NCBI GenBank assembly: GCA_035318925.1
Contig: DATHDS010000012.1
Coordinates: 1-64,000 of the forward strand
Direction: 5' to 3'
Source: VAXT01 sp035318925
GTDB lineage: Bacteria > Actinomycetota > Thermoleophilia > Gaiellales > Gaiellaceae
DNA length: 64,000 nucleotides
Positions 50,701 through 58,435 of the stretch are shown here, piece by piece. Both the position numbers and the translations under genes were made by a program. The notes below the pieces were generated by a model. The model was not told where the DNA came from and made no database searches. It saw only the letters and a program-made list of their open reading frames with translations. Numbering within the stretch: position 1 is the stretch's first letter; every line of letters begins with the position of its first letter.

Positions 50701-52084
50701 ACGGGTAGCGGCCCGCGAGCATGTCGAGCACGTTCTCGAGCTGGACGCGCGAGAGGTCGGCGAAGTTGTAGGCGCCGCGCACGAGGTCGTGCAGCTCGTC
50801 GACCGTGATCTCCTCGTCCGCGCAGATCGCCACGATCTGCTGCGCGAGGACGTCGAGCGGGTTGCGCGGGATGACCGTCTCCTCGATCGCGCCGACACGC
50901 ATGCGCTCGGCGACGACGGCCGATTCCAGGAGGTCGGCGCGGAACTTCGGGAAGATGCGTCCGCGAGAGACGGCGCCCAGCTCGTGGCCCGCGCGGCCGA
51001 CCCGCTGGAGCCCGCGCGCGACCGACTTCGGCGACTCGACCTGGATCACGAGGTCGACGGCGCCCATGTCGATGCCGAGCTCGAGCGACGAGGTGGCGAC
51101 GAGGCACGGGATCTTGCCCAGCTTCAGCAGCTCCTCGACCTCGAGCCGCTGCTCGCGAGCGAGCGAGCCGTGGTGGGCGCGCGCGATCTCCTTGCGGGGC
51201 GCATCTGCCTCGACTCCCTCGTTGGCGAGCTCGTTCAGACGCAGCGCGAGCCGCTCGGCCAGACGGCGGTTGTTCACGAAGACGATCGTCGAGCGGTGCT
51301 CCTCGACGAGCTTGAGGATCTCGGGGTAGATCGACGGCCAGATCGAACTCGACTCGCCCGGCTCCCGCATGTCCTCGAGCGGGACGACGACCTTCAGGTC
51401 GAGCTCCTTCGCACGCCCCGCGTCCACCAGCTCGATCGGCCGCCCGCCGGAGACGAACCGCCCAATCTCCTCCATCGGCCGCTGGGTCGCCGACAGGCCG
51501 ATCCTTTGGACCTGTCCCGGGACCTGGTCCCGGGACATGGCTAGACGGGTCAGTCGCTCGACTGAGAGCGCGAGGTGAGCTCCTCGCTTCGTTCCGGCCA
51601 CGGCGTGCACCTCGTCGAGGATCAGCGTCTCGACGCTCTTCAGCATCTCGCGCCCGCGTGAGGTGAGCAGTAGGTAGAGCGACTCCGGGGTCGTGATCAG
51701 GATGTCGGGGTGCTCCCGAAGCATCGCCGCGCGGTCGCGCTGCGGCGTGTCTCCGGTGCGGACGGCAACGCGGAGCTTGGAGTCGAGCCCTGCGAGGGGC
51801 CCGCGCAGGTTGCGCTCGATGTCGTAGTTCAGCGCCTTCAGCGGCGAGACATAGAGCAGCCGGAGCCCCTCACCCGGCGAAGCGGTCAGCCGGTCGATCC
51901 CGTAGAGGAAGGCGGCGAGCGTCTTCCCGGAGCCGGTCGGCGCCTGGATGAGCGTGTCCTGGCCGCTCGCGATCTTCGGCCAGCCGAGCTCCTGCGCAGG
52001 GGTCGGCGCCTCGAACGAATTCTCGAACCACGTCCGTGTTTGCGGGGAGAAGACGTCGAGCGCCGCCACCTGTCCAGAGTACAT
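47786..52084 (-). CDS. lhr: Lhr-type large ATP-dependent helicase carrying two palindromic-element insertions
   Basis: 1432 residues. N-terminal superfamily-2 core: Walker A APTGSGKT (48-55), DEVHA (157-161), GLSATQRP motif III, then RecA2 with IVFVNNRRLAERLA and VATSSLELGID, RVGRAGHE. Long Lhr C-terminal region follows (winged helix, Lhr-C). Unwinds RNA:DNA and DNA in repair. Two stretches of extra residues are encoded by the same 31-base palindromic element in different frames: MSRDQVPGQV near residues 183-192 and HVQGPGPGTG near 1223-1232. Both fall at surface-loop positions between conserved blocks, so the protein is probably active. RBS GAGGA at ATG 52084. Confidence 0.9.
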   Translation of the reverse strand: MYSGQVAALDVFSPQTRTWFENSFEAPTPAQELGWPKIASGQDTLIQAPTGSGKTLAAFLYGIDRLTASPGEGLRLLYVSPLKALNYDIERNLRGPLAGLDSKLRVAVRTGDTPQRDRAAMLREHPDILITTPESLYLLLTSRGREMLKSVETLILDEVHAVAGTKRGAHLALSVERLTRLAMSRDQVPGQVQRIGLSATQRPMEEIGRFVSGGRPIELVDAGRAKELDLKVVVPLEDMREPGESSSIWPSIYPEILKLVEEHRSTIVFVNNRRLAERLALRLNELANEGVEADAPRKEIARAHHGSLAREQRLEVEELLKLGKIPCLVATSSLELGIDMGAVDLVIQVESPKSVARGLQRVGRAGHELGAVSRGRIFPKFRADLLESAVVAERMRVGAIEETVIPRNPLDVLAQQIVAICADEEITVDELHDLVRGAYNFADLSRVQLENVLDMLAGRYPSDEFAELRPRIIWDRTGGTIRGRGGARQLAVTNAGTIPDRGLYGVHLVDGGGRVGELDEEMVYEARAGQTFMLGASTWRIEEITRDRVLVSPAPGVPGAIPFWKGEGPGRPYELGEAIGKASRELVALPEAKAIARLTEDHSLDEQAAQNLMTFLTDQQAATGAVPSDRTIVVERFRDEIGDWRVCILTPFGARVHAPWAMAIGARLRDALGLEVQSLWSDDGIAIHLPDADATPPTEELVIDPDEIEELVMGELGGSALFGSRFRENAGRALLIPRRRPGERTPLWQQRLKAQGLLQVARKYGSFPVILETYRECLQDVFDLPALKRLLAGLKTRQLDLVDVETATASPYSTSLLFDYVANYMYEDDTPPAERRAQALSLDRDLLKELLGQEELRDLIDPGALDEVELQLRGDPRNADELHDVLRLRGDLRPGQFDPSFAQPLLDERRAISLRIAGEERLVAAEDAGRYRDALGAMPPGGLPETFLEGGPDALESLVARFAKGRGPFTTAEANDHFGIDVEPVLRALEKEERIVRGELRPGGTRREWCDADVLRRLRRASLAALRKEIEPAEQATLGRFLPSWHGIDRRATLREALVPLQGLALPVSLWESEVLPRRVPHYQPAWLDQLCASGELVWIGAGLDRVAVYFREDAPALGRPAGSESPEGGTHDRLREALGRGAEFWFDLLAAAGLEAEQALPALWDLVWAGEVTNDAWTPLRAGRRYGIARPERRPRRFSRRRSTGITATQGRWSLTDRLFQHVQGPGPGTGLDRRALAELLLERQGIVTRDGVRAEGIVGGYSAVYGELKALETLGLCRRGYFVEGLGGAQFALGGAVERLRELRPKEGEEAEPFVIAAADPAQPYGAALPWPKRAGGRAARVAGAQVVLLGGEPALFVERGGRSIVSLREPDEDWLRPALAALVEHVKTRGGKRLAVERFDGQPVGETELMPLLLEAGFLAGPRRAVLRP
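48388..48418. repeat. Intragenic palindromic element, copy 1
   Basis: 31 bases identical to 51509-51539 except at 48411. The core (48392-48416) has arms TGTCCCGGGACC and GGTCCCTGGACA around a central T; one arm base is mutated. In-frame in lhr, read as HVQGPGPGTG. Confidence 0.8.
51509..51539. repeat. Intragenic palindromic element, copy 2
   Basis: Core 51513-51537 is a perfect inverted repeat, arms TGTCCCGGGACC and GGTCCCGGGACA around one T. In-frame in lhr but in a different reading phase, read as MSRDQVPGQV. Confidence 0.85.
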
Positions 52085-52094
52085 TCCTCACGTC

Positions 52095-52361
52095 GTGTCG
52101 CATTACGACGTCCTGGTGCTTGGAGGCGGTACCGCAGGGTGCATCCTGGCGGCTCGCCTGAACAAGGATCCGTCACGCTCGGTCTGCTACGAGGGCCTCT
52201 TCGTCGCCGACGCGTCGATCATGCCGACGATTCCGACGGCAAACACGAACCTCAGCACCGCCGCGATCGCAGAGCGGATCGCAGGCTCCTCTGAAGGAGG
52301 ATCAAGCCCTAACCGGATTGGCTTCTCGCCAAGTCGGGCATATTTTTCTCTGGCGTGCTGA
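52095..52361 (+). pseudogene. Internally deleted GMC (choline-dehydrogenase-like) oxidoreductase relic
   Basis: 88 codons. The start reads as the FAD-binding end of a GMC flavoprotein (SHYDVLVLGGGTAGCILAAR LNKDPSRS) and, directly after the Cys-Tyr-Glu near 52190, continues with the C-terminal GMC signature (GLFVADASIMPTIPTANTN, then AAIAERIA). A complete family member has more than 400 residues between these parts, so most of the gene has been lost in one in-frame deletion. The last 25 codons are out of family. It cannot be an active oxidase. The frame is still open, so it may be recent or still translated. Confidence 0.8.
52318..52346 (+). promoter_or_regulatory. Promoter of the PD40 lipoprotein gene
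   Basis: TTGGCT (52318-52323) and TATTTT (52341-52346) are spaced by 17 bases, with GTG 52355 eight bases beyond. A good housekeeping-type promoter giving a leaderless transcript. Confidence 0.6.
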
Positions 52362-53309
52362 AGAGTGCGGCACTGCTCGCGATCGTTCTGGTCACAGCCG
52401 GGTGTGGTTCGGTTCAGAAAGCGAGCGCACCGAAGCTCGACGCCGCGGGTCGTTACCTCGTCTACGAGAGGTTGACCGGCGAGAAGGGCGTCTGGATCGC
52501 CGACGCGAACGGAAGCCATCCTCGGCTGCTCGTACGCGACGGCGCCGAGCCGGCCATCTCCCCTGACGGGAAGCAGGTGGCATACGTGCCCCAGTGCGGT
52601 CAGGGAGATTCTTGTCCAGGCACATACGTCGTCCCGACCTCAGGTGGCAGACCGCGAAGGGTCTCATCCGACTGGAGGGTAGAGCCGCCGTTCACATGGT
52701 CGCCCGACTCCAAGCGGATCGTCGTAATCCGCGAGACTTTTTCGGAGACAACGCTCGTCACCATCGATGTCGTAAGCGGCAAGGAGTCTAAGCTCGCCAA
52801 AACGCTCGCTGAAGGTGAGTTCTGGGGATGGAGCTTCTCTCCGGACGGGAGGCAGATCGTCTATGCGCGCGCGGACCACGTATATGAAGACTCCGGCGAC
52901 ATCGGGTACGCGGTCGATCTCTTCATCATCAACAGCAAAGGCGGCGAGCCGAAGCGGATTACGGCCACCGGCGACAGCGGTGACCCAATCTGGGGCCCAC
53001 ACTCGATTGCCTTCTCCAGGCTCTTTGGCCGAAACGAGATCGAGCAGATTCAGCCCGACGGATCAGGCCGCAAGCGGATCACGGACCTGCCGGACCATGT
53101 CCCGGGGAACGGATTCATCGACCTGACCCCGGTCGGCTGGTCCGATAACGGCCGCGATCTCGCACGACGGCCGATTTGCGCTGGTTTACACGGAACCGTT
53201 CCTAGGAGAGAAGGATGAAGAGAACGCGACCGTCCTTATCGTTCCTTACGCCGGCGGAAAGCCGACGATCGTCGCGCGGGGCGCAGGCTCTCCGAGCTGG
53301 AACCGCTAG
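52355..53309 (+). pseudogene. TolB/PD40-like secreted lipoprotein, frameshifted near its end
   Basis: Lipoprotein signal LLAIVLVTAGCGS with lipobox Cys. Then PD40 beta-propeller repeats: EPAISPDGKQVAYVP, FTWSPDSKRIVVIR, WSFSPDGRQIVYARADH and GWSDNGRDL. The frame is intact to about 53160 and stops at 53218 after a non-family tail. A one-base shift at 53160-53166 restores a reading that continues HDGRFALVYTEPFLGEKDE, then ATVLIVPYAGGKPTIVARGA and SPSWNR to TAG 53307-53309, which is the expected last repeat. So one indel in nature or in the assembly broke it. A shortened 287-residue product could still fold in part. Confidence 0.8.
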
Positions 53310-53331
53310 CGCCCGTTCTTCGTGACGGCGG

Positions 53332-53337
53332 TAGGCT
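53332..53337 (+). promoter_or_regulatory. -10-like hexamer TAGGCT before the HhH-GPD gene
   Basis: TAGGCT lies 7 bases before ATG 53345. Confidence 0.5.
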
Positions 53338-53344
53338 CTTGCCG

Positions 53345-53902
53345 ATGAGCACCGCGACCCCGACCCAGCTGCACTACACCGACAGCGACGACGCGAACAC
53401 CCTCCTCGCGACCGATCCGCTCGCGCTCCTGATCGGGTTCGCGCTCGACCAGCAGGTGCCCGTTCAGACCGCGTTTCTCGGCCCGCTGAAGATCAAGCAG
53501 CGGCTCGGGACGCTCGAGGTTGCGCGGCTCGACCCGGCGCAGGTCGAGGCGGCGTTTCGCGAGAAGCCGGCCGTCCATCGTTTTCCCGGCTCGATGGCGG
53601 CGCGAGTGCAGGAGCTCGCCGCCCTCGTCGAGCAGGAGTACGGCGGCGACGCCTCTCGGCTGTGGCGCGAGGCAACTGATTCGGCTGACCTCCGCAAACG
53701 GATCGAGGCGCTCCCCGGGTTCGGGAAGATGAAGGTGATCGCGTTCGGCTCGGTGCTCGCGAAGCGCTTCGGCGTGCAGGCGGCCGAGGGGCTCGTCCCC
53801 TCCCACCCCACGCTCGGCGACGTCGACTCGCGCGAGGCCCTGGAGAACTACCAGGCCGCCAAGAGGGCGCACAAAGCCAAGATGCGCGGCGAGTCGCACT
53901 GA
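53345..53902 (+). CDS. HhH-GPD-family base-excision-type protein
   Basis: 185 residues. LLIGFALDQQVPVQTAFLGPLKIKQRLGTL and LRKRIEALPGFGKMKVIAFGSVLAKRFG show the helix-hairpin-helix with the Gly-rich hairpin (LPGFGKMK) of the small actinobacterial HhH-GPD family. The end is Lys-rich. The usual catalytic Asp after the hairpin is not clear, so glycosylase activity is uncertain. Its TGA overlaps the proposed start of the Nudix gene. Confidence 0.8.
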   Translation: MSTATPTQLHYTDSDDANTLLATDPLALLIGFALDQQVPVQTAFLGPLKIKQRLGTLEVARLDPAQVEAAFREKPAVHRFPGSMAARVQELAALVEQEYGGDASRLWREATDSADLRKRIEALPGFGKMKVIAFGSVLAKRFGVQAAEGLVPSHPTLGDVDSREALENYQAAKRAHKAKMRGESH

Positions 53903-54753
53903 TCGTCCGGCCGAGAGTCGTCGTCTACGTCACGCGTGAGCATCCGGCCACAGGGGCCGACGAGCTGCTCGTCTTCGACGCCGTCGAGGAGCCCGACTAT
54001 GCCGGCGTGGTGCCCGGAGGCGGAATCGAGCCCGGCGAGACCGTCGAGGACGCGACGAAGCGCGAGCTCCTCGAGGAGACCGGGCTCGCGGTGAAGCTCG
54101 TCCGCGAGCTCGGCGTTCTCCAGCAACCGGGCCGCCGCGACCCGGACTTCCGGCACGAGAGCCATTTCGTCCAGGCGGTCCCCGCGGGCCCGACCGACGA
54201 CGAGTGGGAGCACTTCATCGACGCGGACGAGGTCGAGCGGGGACTCATGCGCTGCCGCTGGGTGCCCATCCTCGCGGGCATGTCCGTCCATGGCCGGAAT
54301 CGCGGGGCGTTCCTGGACGCGCTCCTGCGCAAGCGCGTCGTCGCCTTTGTGACTCGGGAGCTTGCGGGGATCACCGAGCTGCTCGTCTTCGATTACGCGG
54401 GCATGACCGAGCTGCCGGGCGGGAGGATCGACGCGCACGAGAGCCTCGAGGAAGGGATCGCGCGGGAGATCATGGAGGAGACGGGCATTGGGGAGGTGCG
54501 GATCGTCGAGGAGCTTGCGGATGCGGACGAGTTCGTGCGCCTGTACGGGCGTGGCGCACACGAGACGCACGTCTTCCACGCCGTCACCGATGCGGAGACG
54601 CCCGAGGAATGGGAGCACCACGTGACCGGGAAGGGCATGGACGGCGGCCTCGTCTATGCGTGCCGCTGGGTGCCCCTCGGGGAGTGCCCGCCCCTTTGGG
54701 GGAAGCCCGATCCTTTGGTGGAGAGGCTCCGGCAGTCGATAGCAGAGAAATGA
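53899..54753 (+). CDS. Tandem Nudix-domain protein with probable CTG start
   Basis: 284 residues if CTG 53899 is used. Two complete Nudix boxes: the first in GGGIEPGETVEDATKREL-LEETGL, the second in GGRIDAHESLEEGIAREI-MEETGI. Nudix coding clearly begins upstream of the only ATG/GTG/TTG in frame (GTG 54007), since VVVYVTREH and ELLVFDAVEEPDYAGVVPGG form the expected first strands. The only start-like codon up there is CTG 53899, overlapping the HhH gene stop as CTGA. Hydrolyses nucleoside diphosphates linked to X. The secreted-protein gene follows by ATGA overlap. Confidence 0.75.
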   Translation: MIVRPRVVVYVTREHPATGADELLVFDAVEEPDYAGVVPGGGIEPGETVEDATKRELLEETGLAVKLVRELGVLQQPGRRDPDFRHESHFVQAVPAGPTDDEWEHFIDADEVERGLMRCRWVPILAGMSVHGRNRGAFLDALLRKRVVAFVTRELAGITELLVFDYAGMTELPGGRIDAHESLEEGIAREIMEETGIGEVRIVEELADADEFVRLYGRGAHETHVFHAVTDAETPEEWEHHVTGKGMDGGLVYACRWVPLGECPPLWGKPDPLVERLRQSIAEK

Positions 54754-55658
54754 GCCGCGTCTTCTTGCTCGCGCTTCTGGTTGGGCTTGCGCTCGGAGGC
54801 TCGAGCGCCAGTGCGCTTCGCCTGCCGGGCGCGCCTCGCTGCCCCCTCTTTCCGAAGTCGAACCCGTGGAACCAGCGCGTCGACTCCCTGCCGGTGGCGC
54901 CGAACTCGGCTCAGATCGTCAACTCGATCGGCGCGGGCACCGGCCTGCACGCCGACTTCGGCTCCGGGCTCTGGGAGGGCGCTCCGATCGGGATCCCGAT
55001 CACCGTCGTCGGGCGCAAGCAGCCGAAGAGCCGCGTCGCGTTCGAGTACTCCGGCGAGTCCGACCGTGGCCCGTATCCCATCCCGCGCAACGTCAAGATC
55101 GAGGGCGGCCGCTCGTCAACCGGCGACCGGCATGCGCTGATCGTCGACCGCTCGTCGTGCCGCCTCTACGAGCTCTACGCGCTCTACCCGAAGGGTCGCG
55201 GCTGGCGTGCCGGGTCGGGGGCGATCTGGAACCTGCGCTCGAACAAGCTCCGTCCGGCGGGCTGGACATCGGCGGACGCGGCCGGTCTGCCCATTCTCCC
55301 GGGCCTCGCCCACTATGACGAGGTCAGGCGCGGAGCGATCGATCATGCGCTGCGCTTCACCGTCCAGCGCACGCGCCGGGCCTATGTCTTCCCCGCCCGC
55401 CACTTCGCGAGCGACTCGAACGACCCGAGCCTGCCGCCGATGGGCCTCCGCCTGCGGCTGAAGGCGAGCTTCGACGTCAGCGGCTTCCCGAGGCAGGCAC
55501 GAATCGTCCTCGTCGCCCTGAAGCGCTACGGGATGCTGGTCGCCGACAACGGGTCGAGCTGGTACATCACCGGCGCGCCGGACCCGCGCTGGTCGAACGA
55601 CCAGCTGCACACGCTCGGCCGGGTGCAGGGCTCCGATTTCGAGGTCGTCGGCCGCTAG
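54750..55658 (+). CDS. Secreted protein of unknown function
   Basis: 302 residues from ATG 54750, overlapping the Nudix TGA. Signal peptide VFLLALLVGLALGGSSASA. Mature part: FPKSNPWNQRVDSLPVAPNS, GLHADFGSGLWEGAPIGIPI, and DRHALIVDRSSCRLYELYAL, suggesting a large all-beta ectodomain. Aromatic, Gly- and Pro-rich, with a Cys pair. Similar secreted proteins occur in soil actinobacteria without a function. Probably an envelope enzyme or glycan-binding protein. Confidence 0.7.
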   Translation: MSRVFLLALLVGLALGGSSASALRLPGAPRCPLFPKSNPWNQRVDSLPVAPNSAQIVNSIGAGTGLHADFGSGLWEGAPIGIPITVVGRKQPKSRVAFEYSGESDRGPYPIPRNVKIEGGRSSTGDRHALIVDRSSCRLYELYALYPKGRGWRAGSGAIWNLRSNKLRPAGWTSADAAGLPILPGLAHYDEVRRGAIDHALRFTVQRTRRAYVFPARHFASDSNDPSLPPMGLRLRLKASFDVSGFPRQARIVLVALKRYGMLVADNGSSWYITGAPDPRWSNDQLHTLGRVQGSDFEVVGR

Positions 55659-55692
55659 AAAAACCGATCGCGCCCAGTAGCCGAACTATCGG

Positions 55693-56160
55693 GTGATGAT
55701 TCGTAAGGGGACCTGTGTGATCGTCGGCCTCGTGGCGCTGCTGGCAACCGGCTGCGGCAGCGGGAGCTCGTCGGGCGGCAGCGGAGCGGTGACCGTCAAT
55801 CTCACCGAGCAGAACGGCTCGGGTGAGTCGGGCACGGCGACGCTGACGAAGGAAGGCGACAAGACAAAGGTCGTGCTCGCCCTCCAGGACAACTCCGCGA
55901 CGATGATGTCCGAGCCACAGCCGGCACACATTCACAAGGGCTCCTGCGCGAAGCTCGACCCCACTCCCCTGTACGGCCTCGCAGACGTGAAGAACGGCAA
56001 GTCGACGAGCACCGTGAACGCGAAGCTCGACGACCTGCGCAACGGCGCCTTCGCGATCAACGTGCACAAGTCGGCCACGGAGATCCAGACCTACGTCGCC
56101 TGCGGAGACATCGGCACGGGCAAGAGCAGCGGCGGCGGCGGCGGCGGGAACGGCTACTAG
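55693..56160 (+). CDS. CHRD/SOD-like secreted lipoprotein
   Basis: 155 residues from GTG 55693 or 154 from ATG 55696. Lipobox in LVALLATGCGSG, then a Ser/Gly linker. The core has AVTVNLTEQNGSGESGTATL and EPQPAHIHKGSCAKLDPTPLY, resembling CHRD-type domains, with a late HKSATEIQTYVACGD. HIHKG may bind a metal, but the metal-binding set of Cu-Zn SOD is not complete. Gly-rich C-terminus. Function unknown. Stop overlaps the convergent LigD-Pol stop. Confidence 0.65.
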   Translation: MMIRKGTCVIVGLVALLATGCGSGSSSGGSGAVTVNLTEQNGSGESGTATLTKEGDKTKVVLALQDNSATMMSEPQPAHIHKGSCAKLDPTPLYGLADVKNGKSTSTVNAKLDDLRNGAFAINVHKSATEIQTYVACGDIGTGKSSGGGGGGNGY

Positions 56161-57077
56161 CCGCGCAGCGAACGTAGCGCCGGCCCCAATGCCTGACCGC
56201 CGCGGAGCACGGGCTCGAAGAGATCGCCATGCTTCTCGATCCGCGCCAGCGCTTCTCGCCGACCGAAGTCGCGCGGCCGCACGTTCTCGCCGAGCTCCTC
56301 CCAGCGCAGCGGCGTCGAGACCGGCGCCCCCGGCTTCGGCCGCACCGAGTAGGCGGAGGCAATCGTCTTGCCGTGACCGTTCTGACGATGGTCGACGAGC
56401 ACGCCGCGACGCTTCTTCTTGAGCCATTCGGTCGTCACGAGCCCAGGGTTGTCCGCCTCGAGGCCGCGCGACACCAGCTCAGCCAGCTCGTACGCCTCGG
56501 GATACGAGTAGCGGCGCGCGATCGGCACGAGAACGTGGATTCCATCGGCGCCGCTGGTCTTCACGTACGAGCGCAGCTCGAGCCGCTCGAGCGCTTCGCG
56601 AACCAGGTGGGCAACCCGAATGGCTTGCACGAAGCCGTTTCGCGACTCCGGCGGGTCGAGGTCGAAGACGACGTAGTCCGGCCGGTCGGGCTTGTCGACG
56701 CGCGAGTACCACGCGTTCATGTCGATGCAGTTCATCTGCACCATCCACACGACCGCGGCGGGCTCGGTCACGAGCGTGAAGTCGACGAGCCGCGACTCGC
56801 CTTCGCGCGGCCACGTCCGGAACTGCCGTGTCGGGATCCAGTCGGGCTTTCCCTTCGGCGCCTGCTTGTGGAAGTACGCCTGCCCACGAATGCCGTACGG
56901 ATAGCGCTTGAGGGTGAACGGCCGGTTCTTCAGGTGCGGGACGATCACCGGCCCGACCTCGGCGTAGTACTCCGCGAGGTCTGCCTTCGTGACCCCGTCG
57001 CCCGGAAACAGCACCTTGTCCGGGCTGGTCAGACGCACCCGCCGGCGACCGACCTGGAGCTCCTGGGGACTAGCCAA
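56157..57077 (-). CDS. Stand-alone LigD-type DNA polymerase/primase (NHEJ polymerase)
   Basis: 306 residues, only the polymerase domain. VRLTSPDKVLFPGDGVTKADLAEYYAEV, RPFTLKRYPYGIRGQAYFHKQAP, catalytic VFDLDPP (Asp139, Asp141), KTSGADGIHVLVPI and the late HGKTIASAYSVRPKPGAPVS are typical of LigD-Pol. It fills gaps and adds ribonucleotides at double-strand breaks with Ku and a ligase, neither of which is in the window. Its start overlaps the acyl-CoA dehydrogenase end by 8 bp. Confidence 0.9.
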   Translation of the reverse strand: MASPQELQVGRRRVRLTSPDKVLFPGDGVTKADLAEYYAEVGPVIVPHLKNRPFTLKRYPYGIRGQAYFHKQAPKGKPDWIPTRQFRTWPREGESRLVDFTLVTEPAAVVWMVQMNCIDMNAWYSRVDKPDRPDYVVFDLDPPESRNGFVQAIRVAHLVREALERLELRSYVKTSGADGIHVLVPIARRYSYPEAYELAELVSRGLEADNPGLVTTEWLKKKRRGVLVDHRQNGHGKTIASAYSVRPKPGAPVSTPLRWEELGENVRPRDFGRREALARIEKHGDLFEPVLRGGQALGPALRSLRG

Positions 57078-58251
57078 CCCCCGCCAGCAGGAAAGCTCGG
57101 TTCTCCTTCAGCATCTGGCGCGCGATCACGAGGCGCTGGATCTGGTTCGTGCCCTCGTAGATCTGCGTGATCTTCGCGTCGCGCATCATGCGCTCGACCG
57201 GGTACTCCTGCATGTAGCCGTAGCCGCCGAGGATCTGCACCGCGTCGGTCGTGACCTCCATCGCCACGTCGGTGCAGTAGAGCTTCGCCATCGCGGAGAC
57301 CTTCGTCAGCTCGTCGTCCGGTGCGCCCTCGTCGATCATCATCCCCATCTTGTAGAGGAGTCCTCGCGCGGCCTCGCACTTCGTCTCCATGTCCGCCAGC
57401 GACCCCGCGATCAGCTGGTGCTCGGCGATCGGCTTGCCCATCGTCTCCCGGGTCTTCGCGTATTCCAGCGCGTAGTCCGTCGCGCCCTGAGCGAGCCCGA
57501 GGCCCTGCGCCGCGATCCCGGGTCGCGAGCGGTCGAGGATGCGCATCGCGATCTTGAAGCCCTCACCCTCCTCGCCGAGCAGGTTGTCGGCGGGGATCCG
57601 GAGGTCGTTGAAGAAGAGCTCGCCGGTCGTCGAGCCCTTGATTCCCATCTTCGGCTCGATCCGACCGACCTCGAACCCGGGCGAGTCGGCCTCGACGGCA
57701 AAAGCGGAGATGCCCGAATGGCCCTGCTCGGGGTCGGTCTTCGCGAAGACCGTGTAGAGGCCCGCGACCCCGGCGTTCGTGATGAACCGCTTCGACCCGT
57801 TGATCACGTACTCGTGGCCGTCGAGCCGCGCCTCGGTGCGCATCGCCGCCGAGTCCGAGCCCGAGCCCGACTCCGTCAGCGCGTAAGCGGCCAGCCACTC
57901 GCCGCTCGCGAGCCGCGGCAGGAAGCGCTGCTTCTGCTCCTCCGTGCCGGCGAGCTTGATCCCGAGTGAGCCGAGCTCCTGGACGGCGAGGATGAGACCG
58001 GTCGTCGCGCAGACCTTCGAGAGCTCCTCGATTGCGACGAGCACCATCAGCGCGCCCGTCCCGGTGCCGCCGTAGACCTCGTCGTACGGCAGCCCGAAGA
58101 GCTCGTGCTCCTTGAAGAGCTCGACCATGTCCCAGGGGAACTCGCCTTTCTTGTCGATCTCGGCCGCGCGCGGCGCGACGCGCTCTCGCGCGAGCGTGCG
58201 GACGAGGTCGCGAATCTCGCGCTGCTCGTCGGTCAGCGGGTCGTAGGGCAT
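57070..58251 (-). CDS. Acyl-CoA dehydrogenase
   Basis: 393 residues. ACAD signature ALTESGSGSDSAAMRT, KRFITNAGVAGLYTVFAKTD, then QILGGYGYMQEYPVERMMRDAK and catalytic Glu in YEGTNQIQRLVIAR (position of SCAD/MCAD). It resembles short-chain or glutaryl/butyryl-CoA-type enzymes; substrate not decided. Oxidises acyl-CoA with FAD and passes electrons to ETF. Upstream of ligD-pol in an operon. Start ATG 58251. Confidence 0.9.
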   Translation of the reverse strand: MPYDPLTDEQREIRDLVRTLARERVAPRAAEIDKKGEFPWDMVELFKEHELFGLPYDEVYGGTGTGALMVLVAIEELSKVCATTGLILAVQELGSLGIKLAGTEEQKQRFLPRLASGEWLAAYALTESGSGSDSAAMRTEARLDGHEYVINGSKRFITNAGVAGLYTVFAKTDPEQGHSGISAFAVEADSPGFEVGRIEPKMGIKGSTTGELFFNDLRIPADNLLGEEGEGFKIAMRILDRSRPGIAAQGLGLAQGATDYALEYAKTRETMGKPIAEHQLIAGSLADMETKCEAARGLLYKMGMMIDEGAPDDELTKVSAMAKLYCTDVAMEVTTDAVQILGGYGYMQEYPVERMMRDAKITQIYEGTNQIQRLVIARQMLKENRAFLLAGVG

Positions 58252-58257
58252 GCCCGG

Positions 58258-58263
58258 ATTCTA
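58258..58263 (-). promoter_or_regulatory. -10-like hexamer TAGAAT, leaderless start of the acyl-CoA dehydrogenase
   Basis: TAGAAT lies 6 bases before ATG 58251. Confidence 0.5.
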
Positions 58264-58435
58264 GGTCTCAGGGGGAGCCCGGAGAATCTCGAGCATGCGA
58301 TCGATCGAAGCGAGCACGTCGCGCGCGCCTTGCCCAGCCTTCGGGTCGTCGAACGCCATGCTCAACTGTTCCGCAAGGACCCGCAGTGCGGTGAGCCTGA
58401 GACGAGCTCGGCGTGTTGGGAGACGGAGAGCTGGA
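58261..58435 (-). other. Short helical frame without a clear start
   Basis: A frame ending at 58261 reads LTALRVLAEQLSMAFDDPK then DVLASIDRMLEILRAPPET: two amphipathic helices, plausible as a 35-55 residue protein (internal ATG near 58361) just downstream of the VOC gene. There is no good start codon or ribosome-binding site at its upstream end. Treat as a possible small gene or a gene end whose start has been lost. Confidence 0.3.
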
